From assembly GCA_965603125.1 (NCBI GenBank), contig CBFDBU010000016.1, forward strand, positions 1 to 64,000: a stretch of DNA of 64,000 bases, in the 5' to 3' direction. The notes under the pieces were generated by a model, which did not search any database, was not told the DNA's origin, and was given only the letters and a program-made list of their open reading frames with translations. Below are positions 56,136-63,540 of the stretch, in pieces (positions within the stretch are counted from its first letter, which is position 1; each line of letters starts with the position of its first letter). A program made the position numbers and the translations under genes. Source of the DNA: JAJRTA01 sp965603125 (GTDB lineage: Bacteria; Zixibacteria; MSB-5A5; GN15; FEB-12).

Positions 56136-56831
56136 CTATCTTGTTTCGGTGGGGGGCACTTGCAGACCGGGGACTTCTTCGAGAAGCTCTACGCCAAACT
56201 TCTCACCAATCAGTTTGCGGATCAAACGCTTGTCGGCGCGGAACCTGTAGAAACCCGAATCACCATCCGCGCGAAGCGGCTCGTTGAGAAACTCCTCCAC
56301 ATTCCTCATATGCTCCAATCGGAAAGGCTCTCTCAGATCAATGCGAATCTCGTACTTCGTCGTATCCGGCGGAGTCGGCTTCGTTCCTCCGGCACGACGT
56401 CTGGGCCTGCCCGCCCAAATCTCTAACTTCTCACCGGTAGTCACGAAGTACCTCTTCAAATGGTCTCTCGCCTTACCGCAAACCATCGATATGTCGACGT
56501 AACTCGTGTCATCCGGTGGTATGTCGATCACAATGTCAACACTCCGGCGGGCCATTGGTTCATGGGGAAAGGACCAGGTGCGCTGCCCGAGACATCGCAA
56601 ATTCTCACTGGTCTTGACCTCCACGGTTAGCTCTGTTCCTTCCCGACAGTCATACGTTCGTGTCACACTGAACCTCAATGTCGCCCTGCCATACAGGGCT
56701 GGTACGTCTGATGCGTCAAGTTCACACTCAAAGAATCTCGGCAGTGCGGGCGGCCTTGCCAAACCCGCGTTCGCAACGACAAGTGCCAGCAAGAGCGCAC
56801 TTAACAACGATGTTCTTCCCATCCTTTTCAT
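56136..56831 (-). CDS. Secreted protein of unknown function
   Basis: The 231-residue protein has a signal peptide (TSLLSALLLALVVANAGLA, cut near residue 25). The mature part looks like beta-sandwich strands (ATLRFSVTRTYDC, GTELTVEVKTSENLRCLG, SVDIVIDIPPDDTSYVDISM). Three Cys could form disulfides. A charged C-terminal half follows, with RLIRKLIGEKFGVELLEEVP. I do not recognise a family. The start at 56831 has AGGAGAAGG upstream. The gene is convergent with hutU. Confidence 0.75.
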   Translation of the reverse strand: MKRMGRTSLLSALLLALVVANAGLARPPALPRFFECELDASDVPALYGRATLRFSVTRTYDCREGTELTVEVKTSENLRCLGQRTWSFPHEPMARRSVDIVIDIPPDDTSYVDISMVCGKARDHLKRYFVTTGEKLEIWAGRPRRRAGGTKPTPPDTTKYEIRIDLREPFRLEHMRNVEEFLNEPLRADGDSGFYRFRADKRLIRKLIGEKFGVELLEEVPGLQVPPTETR

Positions 56832-56960
56832 AACCTTCTCCTATGGTTACAGAGTTGTTGAGTTTTGACAACGGGTCAATTTATCATAGGCGCCTCCTTT
56901 CGTCCTCTTTCACCTTCTACAAATGACAGAGCACAAACATCCAAGCACTCACAGTAACCC

Positions 56961-57026
56961 GTAGGTCAAGCGGCCTGTCGGCTTGACGCGACTTTCACAG
57001 GTCAAGCGGCAGACCGTTTGACCTAC
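56961..57026. repeat. Double-hairpin palindromic element (REP-like)
   Basis: Two related hairpins stand side by side. GTCAAGC (56965-56971) pairs with GCTTGAC (56981-56987). AGGTCAAGCGG (56999-57009) pairs with CCGTTTGACCT (57014-57024) with one G-T pair. The outer GTAGGTCAAGCGG and CCGTTTGACCTAC also pair, so the whole 66 bases can fold as a cruciform. It lies in the 522-base noncoding gap at 56832-57353, which is otherwise without a gene until the promoter at 57206. Confidence 0.7.
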
Positions 57027-57205
57027 TGTTTGGTGAACGTTCTATCATACCCCAAGTCAACCCCACTGGTTGAAAGCACAATGCACTATTCTGGCTGGCT
57101 CTCTTACCTAATAAGACGCACAACGCCGCCGGAATGTCAAGGCGCATTGCCCCCTCAAGTGGCAAAGATTCTGCCAAGCGATGCGCGGGTACATCCAGAA
57201 AATAG

Positions 57206-57234
57206 TTGACATTCATTGCCTTATGAGGTATCTT
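57206..57234 (+). promoter_or_regulatory. Promoter of the secreted peptide / TPR-sigma54 regulator operon
   Basis: TTGACA at 57206-57211 and TATCTT at 57229-57234 are exactly 17 bases apart. They leave a 5' leader of about 110 bases before the ATG at 57354. Confidence 0.6.
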
Positions 57235-57353
57235 AGCTACAGGAGTGGGACGCTCTTCCCCAGACCCCACGCCTTTCACGGAGTCCGCCATACACAAGGA
57301 TGTGGGACACTATATGACTATTTCATAAACATTCTTAACCAAGGAGTGAAGTG

Positions 57354-57719
57354 ATGAAACGAATGGTACTGGCATCGGTCTTGGCGCTGGTCTTCATGAT
57401 GGCGCTGTATGGAGGGGAGGCCGTCTCAAAGAACTACCCCGAGGGATACGTCGCCCCGTGGCAGGTGGATTCCGACGATCATACCTGGGGTGGTGAGAAC
57501 AGCGTAAGTGGAGACATCTCCGGCGGCGACCGGACGACCTTCCTGCGCACAGGTTTCCTGCCTCTGGAAATCTTCTACAACAGCATCATGCTCAAGAGGC
57601 TTTGCATCCTCGGGCGCAGAGCGAAGGAGCAGCCCATTACGAGGCCGCTCGTTCAGCCTCAGCCGGAAAACAGTGTCAATCCGGGAAACCAGATTACGTC
57701 AAATAATAGGGGCAATTGA
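57354..57719 (+). CDS. Small secreted protein paired with the next regulator
   Basis: This is a 121-residue protein with a clear signal peptide (MKRMVLASVLALVFMMALYG, cut near residue 27) and a strong ribosome site (AAGGAG). The mature part has Trp/Asp-rich stretches (YVAPWQVDSDDHTWGGENS) and a Gln/Asn/Pro-rich C-terminus (PLVQPQPENSVNPGNQITSN). No domain is recognised. The next gene starts two bases after its stop, so the two are surely cotranscribed. It may be a signal peptide sensed by, or controlled with, the TPR regulator. Confidence 0.7.
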   Translation: MKRMVLASVLALVFMMALYGGEAVSKNYPEGYVAPWQVDSDDHTWGGENSVSGDISGGDRTTFLRTGFLPLEIFYNSIMLKRLCILGRRAKEQPITRPLVQPQPENSVNPGNQITSNNRGN

Positions 57720-57721
57720 TT

Positions 57722-59974
57722 ATGGCGAAGGAAACATGTGTTGGCGTTGATCTTGGCGGCGCCACGGCGCACTATGTTGCGTCGCTCGCCGACAAGCAAG
57801 ACCATGCCGGCCTCATTCAGTATTACGAGGTCAATCGTGATGCGATTGAGGCAGCCGGCATGGCCTGTGCGGGAGAGATTCTGCACCGCGTCGCCAAGGC
57901 CTATGCTTCCCTCGCTGATTACCCGACAGCTTTGAGGACTGCCAGAGTCGCGCAGAACAGGGTGGCCGAAAACGGCGACAGCCTTCTGGCGGCAGAGATA
58001 TTCGTGACTCTCGGTGGTATCCTGCGTTCCCTGGGTGAACTGAAGGAAGCAGAACGAGCCTTCCGTGATGCGGAATCGATCTTCCGCCGCAATGATTGCC
58101 TGGAGGGTCAGAGCCGGGCGCTGAACATGCTCGCCGGCCTGCTCTACAGACAAAACGAGTACGGGCGTTCTTTATCAGTGCTGATGGATGCGGTTGTGAT
58201 TGCCCGCCGCCTCGGTGACCAGCGCAAGCTGGCCTACATGATGGGCAATATCGGCCGGATCCATACATTTGTCGGAGAGTTCTCCAAGGCCCGGGAGTAT
58301 CTCCAACTCAATATCGATCTATCCACCGAACTGGGTGACGAGGCCGAAGTCACTCGTTCGCGAATAGCATTGGGCTACGCGCACTTGCAGGAGGGTGCCT
58401 ACGCGACGGCGGAGGAGATCCTCAAGTCGGCCGGCCTCGAGACAATCGAAGCCGACAACCGGCGCGATGAGGCAATCTGTCTGAGCTACCTGGGAGAGCT
58501 TGAGTATCGCACCGGGCGACTCCGGCAGGGACGGCAGACACTTCGCAAAGCGCTCGTGTTGGCCGAGCAGATGGGTTCAAACACCAGCCTTGCCGGTCGC
58601 ATCATGCGCCACCTGGCCGAGGTCAGCCTGCGGCAGACAAGCATCGGTACCGCCAGGCGCTGGGCTGCAAAAGCGAGCCTGAACATCGGCGAAACCGGTG
58701 ACAAGCTGGAAAACGGGGCACTGTGCAGGATTAAGGCGGCTATTGCCGAAGCGGAAGGCGACAGCGATCAAGCCAGAGAGCTGTACACAGAAGCGATCGA
58801 CAGGCTCGAGAAGGTCGGTGTATGCTTCGAAACGGCTGAGGCGCTGGTGGCATCCGGGAAATCCGGACTGTTCCCGCCGCGCCGGCAACTGACTTTCCTG
58901 TTTCGGGCCGAGACTCTGTACGCTCGCAGAAACCTCTCAGTGAAACGCCGGGAAGTTGAAGAGCTTATCAGCAGCATCGAGTATCCGGCCGCCCTCACCC
59001 GCGGCAACCCGGAGACAGCGAAGAGTTGCCCGAACGGTGTGGACTTTCTTACCAATTCCAGAGAGATTCGGCAGTTCAAAGACCAGCTCGCCGCGATTGG
59101 CCGAGCCGATCTGCCCTTGCTGTTGACTGGTGAAACCGGTGTCGGCAAGGACCACATGGCCAGGTATTTCCATCATGTGACCAGGCCGGGAATGCCGTTT
59201 GTGACGGTCAACTGTGTCTCGGTACCGGAGACGCTGCTGGAATCAGAGCTGTTCGGATACCATCGCGGCGCCTTTACCGGCGCTGACACAGACAAGCCGG
59301 GTCTGTTTATGACCGCGAACGGCGGCGTGCTGCTTCTGGACGAAATCGGCGATATGCCGCTTCAGCTCCAGACAAAACTCCTGGGCGTCCTGGAGAGGAA
59401 GAAAGTCACTCCCCTGGGATCCACCTGCGAGCGGGACCTTGACATCAAGCTGGTCACCGCCACGAACAAGGACCTTCAGGAAATGGTCGAGGTGGGCGGG
59501 TTCCGGCGGGACCTCTACTACCGGCTCAGTGGTCTTGCTTTCTGTATTCCCCCCCTGCGCGAGCGCAAGGAAGATATTCCCATTCTCCTGGCGCACTTCC
59601 TGGTGCGCTGCGGCCTGATGCAGGAAGGGCAGAAAGTCCCCGGCGAATTGCTCAGTCAGTTCCTCTCATATTCGTGGCCGGGCAATACTCGCGAGCTATA
59701 CAACCAGGTCAGGCGGCTTGAAGTGATGGCCGATCTGGTTGCCGATAGTGACCTGGCCGAGTTGTCGCGGACTGTCTTCGACTCGGAGACTCCGTCCGTC
59801 CCGCGCACCCTTTTCGAACGCGTTGAGCAGTTTGAACGACAATTGATCACCGAGGCTATGGTAGCCGCCAGTGGCAACAAGTCTGAAGCGGCCCGGCTGC
59901 TCGGTATTCATGAGGCGACGGTGCGAACGAAACTGAAGCGCTACGGCATTCAACTGCAAAAGGAGGCCTGCTGA
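57722..59974 (+). CDS. Sigma54-dependent regulator with TPR sensor region
   Basis: The 750-residue protein has ~400 N-terminal residues of TPR helices (LGGILRSLGELKEAERAFRD, YLGELEYRTGRLRQGRQTLR and others) in place of a receiver or GAF sensor. The AAA+ domain has Walker A GETGVGKD (470-477), the sigma54 contact loop GAFTGA (516-521) and GVLLLDEIGDMP. A Fis-type helix-turn-helix ends the protein (NKSEAARLLGIHEATVRTKL). The TPR region suggests activation by a protein or peptide partner. The coupled secreted protein upstream is the obvious candidate. Confidence 0.9.
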   Translation: MAKETCVGVDLGGATAHYVASLADKQDHAGLIQYYEVNRDAIEAAGMACAGEILHRVAKAYASLADYPTALRTARVAQNRVAENGDSLLAAEIFVTLGGILRSLGELKEAERAFRDAESIFRRNDCLEGQSRALNMLAGLLYRQNEYGRSLSVLMDAVVIARRLGDQRKLAYMMGNIGRIHTFVGEFSKAREYLQLNIDLSTELGDEAEVTRSRIALGYAHLQEGAYATAEEILKSAGLETIEADNRRDEAICLSYLGELEYRTGRLRQGRQTLRKALVLAEQMGSNTSLAGRIMRHLAEVSLRQTSIGTARRWAAKASLNIGETGDKLENGALCRIKAAIAEAEGDSDQARELYTEAIDRLEKVGVCFETAEALVASGKSGLFPPRRQLTFLFRAETLYARRNLSVKRREVEELISSIEYPAALTRGNPETAKSCPNGVDFLTNSREIRQFKDQLAAIGRADLPLLLTGETGVGKDHMARYFHHVTRPGMPFVTVNCVSVPETLLESELFGYHRGAFTGADTDKPGLFMTANGGVLLLDEIGDMPLQLQTKLLGVLERKKVTPLGSTCERDLDIKLVTATNKDLQEMVEVGGFRRDLYYRLSGLAFCIPPLRERKEDIPILLAHFLVRCGLMQEGQKVPGELLSQFLSYSWPGNTRELYNQVRRLEVMADLVADSDLAELSRTVFDSETPSVPRTLFERVEQFERQLITEAMVAASGNKSEAARLLGIHEATVRTKLKRYGIQLQKEAC

Positions 59975-60140
59975 ACTAAGTAGCACGAAAACGGTGAACG
60001 GCGGCCCGGTCAGATGACGCGGGTCGCCGGGAAGCCTGTAACCGCACCTGCATAGGAGTCAGGTAGCTGCTCGCGCGGCTTGTCCCACCGACTCGCATCG
60101 TGCGGCGTCACGATCTTGCCTTTCATTCCTTGGTTGTGGT

Positions 60141-60175
60141 AAGCGTCTGCAAAACAGGCGCTTGCCGCTTTTTTT
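60141..60175 (+). terminator. Terminator after the sigma54 regulator
   Basis: AAGCGTCTG and CAGGCGCTT form a 9-bp stem (one G-T pair) with a CAAAA loop. It is followed by a 7-base T run at 60169-60175. Confidence 0.5.
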
Positions 60176-60439
60176 GTGACATCGATTCGTACGATCATAC
60201 GATAGCGATCAGGTATCGCATTGCCCCTGGTATTGTATGAGAAGCACAATTCGTTGCCGTTCATCACACTATAAGCATGATCCTGCCACCCCGAAAGCCC
60301 TCGGCACAACTGTTGCCTACTGGCAGAGTGTCATTTTTGCTCCTGAGCACTGTGGTTTGTGCTTGGTTTGTTCTTTCTCTTTTCTCTTTGGTCGGTGCCG
60401 CCCGCGCTCGAGGGGGGTGCGGGCGGTCAGACGACGGAT

Positions 60440-60484
60440 GGGCGGTGTCCTTAGGGCTCTCAGGAACACCGCCCTTCCTTTTTT
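60440..60484 (+). terminator. Strong rho-independent terminator
   Basis: GGGCGGTGT (60440-60448) and ACACCGCCC (60466-60474) form a perfect 9-bp stem, followed by TTCCTTTTTT. A second GC-rich hairpin (CCGCCCGC/GCGGGCGG) lies just upstream near 60400-60427. No gene ends close by, so it may close a small RNA or a leader transcript. Confidence 0.7.
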
Positions 60485-60510
60485 GTGGACTCACACACGC
60501 CGCGGATTGT

Positions 60511-60538
60511 TTGCTTTTTTCTGCCGATAACGTATAAT
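60511..60538 (+). promoter_or_regulatory. Promoter of the microcompartment-gene remnant
   Basis: TTGCTT at 60511-60516 and a perfect TATAAT at 60533-60538 are 16 bases apart. The remnant ATG at 60547 starts nine bases later, again a nearly leaderless arrangement. Confidence 0.6.
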
Positions 60539-60546
60539 TATCGCAG

Positions 60547-60662
60547 ATGCTGGATCATGCTCTTGGACTGGTAGAAACTTGCGGGCTTATCGCCGCCATC
60601 GAAACTACCGATACCGCCCTTATGATCTAGACCTGGAGAAGACAGTGTATGAAAAGAAGTAA
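60547..60662 (+). pseudogene. Deleted bacterial microcompartment (BMC) shell protein gene
   Basis: The frame from 60547 codes for MLDHALGLVETCGLIAAIET and then TDTALMI before a TAG at 60628. ALGLVET.GLIAAIE..D is the hallmark N-terminus of BMC-domain hexamer proteins. From 60630 another frame reads DLEKTVYEKK and stops at 60662, which resembles the usual C-terminus of such proteins (RPH.DLEK...). The ~50-60 residues between are missing, so an internal deletion with frameshift explains both pieces. No other microcompartment gene was found in the window. Confidence 0.65.
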
Positions 60663-60686
60663 CCCGGATACTCACAGAGGTCTGTC

Positions 60687-60827
60687 ATGCGTAACATGAA
60701 GTGGTATTACCTGCTGGCGATCGGGCTGGGCCTGGCTGCCATTGTAGCGGTTGTCTACATTGCCGTCCGCAGCGGCTGGCTGATGGAGCGCCTGAACAAC
60801 CGCAAGCCGGAGGAGATTGAGCAGTAG
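60687..60827 (+). CDS. 46-residue single-helix membrane protein
   Basis: The ATG at 60687 follows a CAGAGG ribosome site. The product is MRNMKWYYLLAIGLGLAAIV followed by AVVYIAVRSGWLMERLNN and a charged end (RKPEEIEQ). It is one membrane helix with an acidic C-terminal tail. No family is recognised. Such small proteins often modulate larger membrane complexes, but nothing nearby suggests the partner. Confidence 0.6.
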   Translation: MRNMKWYYLLAIGLGLAAIVAVVYIAVRSGWLMERLNNRKPEEIEQ

Positions 60828-60962
60828 GGGCGGTCTTCTATTGCCGTTTTCGTCGGTGTGGGGTTGTGGCGATTGAATCGCGGGGTCGGGATTCCCACCG
60901 CAGCAGTTCGGTCATGCGGATGGTTTCGGCTATTTCAGGCGGGGGGTAAGGGATGGGGGCGC

Positions 60963-61733
60963 CTAGAGCTGAACACGCTTCGAGAAGAACTCACCGGAAC
61001 CCAAGACAACGACAACATTAGCATAGCGAAATCCATCCGCCTCGCCGGGGCTGCATGCCAGGAATTCCCTGTTGTAGATCCCACTAAGACTTATCTCTTG
61101 TGACCACTTCTCGTTAGAAAATCCTACAACGTGGTGTTTCGTCGAATACTCCTCCACGATCTGCTTTGCGGTGTAAAGTGAATCGGGTGTCAAAGCCTGA
61201 AACCGTTCCATGAGGTCCTTGGTCATTGGCGGGGTAAACTGTATGAAAGTAAGCAGCATGTCTTGGGCCCCAAGGAGTAGTGGGAACTCTATATGTGTTG
61301 ACAGGTCACTGTGAAAGTTCTCGAGAATAATTGTCCAAGAGAAGAAGCCCCGATCAGTAATCTGCACGAGTCGCACTTCGTCAATTGAAACAGGGTGTTC
61401 ACTCGCATTGTATATTTTCACTTGGATGAAGAAATCCAATCCTCCGTGTCTCCAAGACACATGCCTGCTGGTATCCCTAGTTGGATCAGCAACAGGGTAT
61501 CTGCGAAATGGCGAGACGTGTACTTTGTGGAAGCGCATCTTCGCGTCGATTTGAATGACGGTCTCCTTGGCAAGTTCCGCCTGGTGCTGCTGCAACTCCA
61601 ATACCGCACGAGCAATGCGATTGGCCTCACATGATCTCATAACTGCGGCAACGGACACGAGCATAGCCACTGCCGCAAGAATTGAACTGCCGTACTTCGC
61701 AAACCAGCCGCGCATACCCATTGAACCAACCAT
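60963..61733 (-). CDS. Membrane-anchored protein of unknown function
   Basis: The 256-residue protein has one N-terminal membrane helix (YGSSILAAVAMLVSVAAVM). A short coiled-coil-like helix follows (VLELQQHQAELAKETVIQID), and then a ~180-residue soluble domain of mixed strands (LDFFIQVKIYNASEHPVSID). It resembles many host-specific single-pass unknowns. Two further Met codons at 61721 and 61715 are possible starts, and none has a clear ribosome site. The base composition is more AT-rich than that of its neighbours, which may point to acquired DNA. Confidence 0.6.
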   Translation of the reverse strand: MVGSMGMRGWFAKYGSSILAAVAMLVSVAAVMRSCEANRIARAVLELQQHQAELAKETVIQIDAKMRFHKVHVSPFRRYPVADPTRDTSRHVSWRHGGLDFFIQVKIYNASEHPVSIDEVRLVQITDRGFFSWTIILENFHSDLSTHIEFPLLLGAQDMLLTFIQFTPPMTKDLMERFQALTPDSLYTAKQIVEEYSTKHHVVGFSNEKWSQEISLSGIYNREFLACSPGEADGFRYANVVVVLGSGEFFSKRVQL

Positions 61734-61957
61734 CCGCTATATACTGTACAAGTACGTGACCATGCCCTCGTGCATGACGCAGCCCTTCATGCCCGGCCGT
61801 GATTGCGCAGCCCGCCTCGTGTAGGTTGTTTCGATCTGTGGGCAGGCGCCGCTTTCTACTATCGCAAGTTTAGTGCCGGGCCTTCATCAGCTAAAGTAAG
61901 GAGGCGAGGTCAGACGCGCAAGCAGGTTTTGTCTGCCGGTCCCCCTACTGTTATTCG
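61734..61957. other. Divergent gap before the EamA transporter gene
   Basis: No gene, RNA or repeat was seen. It separates the minus-strand unknown gene from the plus-strand transporter and its promoter. Confidence 0.4.
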
Positions 61958-61986
61958 TTGAAATCTGCGGGCTATGGCCCTATTCT
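61958..61986 (+). promoter_or_regulatory. Promoter of the EamA transporter gene (leaderless)
   Basis: TTGAAA at 61958-61963 and TATTCT at 61981-61986 are 17 bases apart. The ATG at 61993 is exactly where transcription should start, and there is no ribosome site. Confidence 0.6.
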
Positions 61987-61992
61987 GTTACC

Positions 61993-62883
61993 ATGAGGTG
62001 GTCATCGCTGTTTCTCCTGCTGCCGGTTCTCTTCTGGGGGCTGTCGTATATCGCCATCAAGGTGGTGCTCCGGGAACTGGAGCCGGTGGAAATGATCGCG
62101 GCGCGTTTCCTCTTAGCCACGCCGGTGCTCTATCTTATCATCAGGGGCAAGGGGCTCAGGGTCTGGCCGGTGGAGAAGATGGGCAAATTGTGCGTGGCTG
62201 CACTTCTTGTCTTTCTTCATTTCTGGGTGATGGCTCATGGTCTAAAAGAAACCTCCGCCTCGAACACGGCGTGGATCCTGACTACGGCGCCGATCTTTGT
62301 CGCCATCCTGGCGAAATTCTACTTGAAAGAACCGTTCAACACTTACCAGTGGCTGGGTATGCTCGTCGCCTGCGCCGGTGTGGTTGCGCTGACGTCCGAA
62401 GGAAGCTTGTCGAACCTGGCCTGGATCAGCTCGCGCGGTGACGTGATCGTGCTCGGTTCATGCCTGACCTGGGCTTTGTACACGGTGGCCACGCGCGAGA
62501 TTACCGGCAGAGTCCACCCGTTAGTAGCCACATTCTGGATGACCGGCATCGCCGGACTGGTGTTCATCCCTTACACCCTGATAACGAGCGGTATCGGCAT
62601 TTATCTTGATATGCGGCCAATCACGGCAGTAAGCCTTGTCTTTCTCGGCATTTTCTGCCTGGCAGTGGCGTTCTGGCTGTGGGCGGAAGGGCTGTCGCGC
62701 CAGAGTGCGGCCGAGGTCGGAACGTACCTGTATGTCGAGCCTCTGTTTGCCATGATCTTCGCCTCGGCCCTGCTGGATGAACCCATCACCATCTGGCTGC
62801 TGGCCGGCGCGGCGCTGATCAGCCTGGGTGTTTATATTGCCGAGCGCCATGGCCGCGTCACACTCCACGAACATGACGTCTGA
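61993..62883 (+). CDS. EamA-family (DMT superfamily) transporter
   Basis: The 296-residue protein has ten membrane helices arranged as two EamA repeats. The first opens with LFLLLPVLFWGLSYIAIKVV, followed by EMIAARFLLATPVLYLI. The second carries LGSCLTWALYTVATREITGR and ends SAAEVGTYLYVEPLFAMIFA. These exporters carry amino acids or other metabolites, and the substrate cannot be told from sequence. The gene stands alone with its own promoter and appears to be read from a leaderless mRNA. Confidence 0.88.
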   Translation: MRWSSLFLLLPVLFWGLSYIAIKVVLRELEPVEMIAARFLLATPVLYLIIRGKGLRVWPVEKMGKLCVAALLVFLHFWVMAHGLKETSASNTAWILTTAPIFVAILAKFYLKEPFNTYQWLGMLVACAGVVALTSEGSLSNLAWISSRGDVIVLGSCLTWALYTVATREITGRVHPLVATFWMTGIAGLVFIPYTLITSGIGIYLDMRPITAVSLVFLGIFCLAVAFWLWAEGLSRQSAAEVGTYLYVEPLFAMIFASALLDEPITIWLLAGAALISLGVYIAERHGRVTLHEHDV

Positions 62884-63003
62884 ATCGGGCAGTCGATTAC
62901 GTTGTAGTCAGGTTCGCTGATTTAACGCGGGGTATAGACGGTTCTCTCAACCGCGAATTCGGGGTAAACCTCATGTTGAATACGACCATGCACCCCTTTG
63001 GAT

Positions 63004-63399
63004 ATGGACAGGCGACAATCGGCAAGACGGTGGTTTCTCAGGGCCGCCCTGGCCTACCTGGGTACTCCTTATTTGTGGGGCGGTGATGATCCTTCCGGCT
63101 TTGACTGTTCCGGCTTCGTGGTGGAGTGCCTCAAGAGCTGTGGGCTGCTCAAAGAAACTGCCGACTATACTGCGAACGGCCTGTGGAAGCTGTACGAGGG
63201 AAAGGCGATCCGGCGGCCGGTTCGGGGCGCATTGCTCTTTCACGTCAGCAGCCTCGGCGTGGCCACGCATGTGGTGATATGCCTTGATGAGTTTTTTCAG
63301 GTAGGCGCCAGTGGCGGTAGCCGTCGAACCGTGGATCGCCGGACGGCCTGGAAAGACAACGCCTACGTCAAGATCAGACCCATCCGGGAGGAAGCTTGA
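63004..63399 (+). CDS. NlpC/P60-family cysteine peptidase
   Basis: This is a 131-residue protein consisting of a single NlpC/P60 domain. The catalytic Cys35 lies in FDCSGFVVECL after LGTPYLWGGDDPSG, and the His89 is in THVVICLDE. Enzymes of this fold cut peptidoglycan peptides. No signal peptide or membrane segment is seen, so either it acts in the cytoplasm or the start is further upstream (a TTG at 62998 adds only two residues). Its last 26 bases overlap the opposite-strand cupin remnant. Confidence 0.8.
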   Translation: MDRRQSARRWFLRAALAYLGTPYLWGGDDPSGFDCSGFVVECLKSCGLLKETADYTANGLWKLYEGKAIRRPVRGALLFHVSSLGVATHVVICLDEFFQVGASGGSRRTVDRRTAWKDNAYVKIRPIREEA

Positions 63400-63520
63400 G
63401 CAAAATCGTCCTGGGAGCCATGCCGCCGCCGACACTAAGCACTTTTTCTTCGGCTCCGGTTGCATATTCTGCGGCGGAACTCCATTTCAAATCATTAGCG
63501 TTTATACTTACAGCATTCAT
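63374..63520 (-). pseudogene. Truncated cupin (ChrR-like) protein gene
   Basis: The minus-strand ATG at 63520 follows an AAAGGAGA ribosome site. It encodes 48 residues, including LKWSSAAEYATGAEEKVLS and a GGMAPRTILLKLPPGWV end. The LLKLPPG strand, the small N-terminal sheet and the spacing are those of ChrR/cupin proteins, which normally continue with HxH metal-binding motifs. Those are absent, because the frame stops inside the 3' end of the NlpC gene. It follows the radical SAM gene by 20 bases and was probably its operon partner. Confidence 0.6.
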
Positions 63521-63540
63521 GGCTGTCATCTCCTTTCACT

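Noticed and set aside
60010..60309. 99-codon minus-strand frame (with RYRMIVRIDVTKKAASA)
   Set aside because: It has no ribosome site and no recognised motif, and a plus-strand terminator (60141-60175) lies inside it. It may be an old remnant, but coding is not supported.
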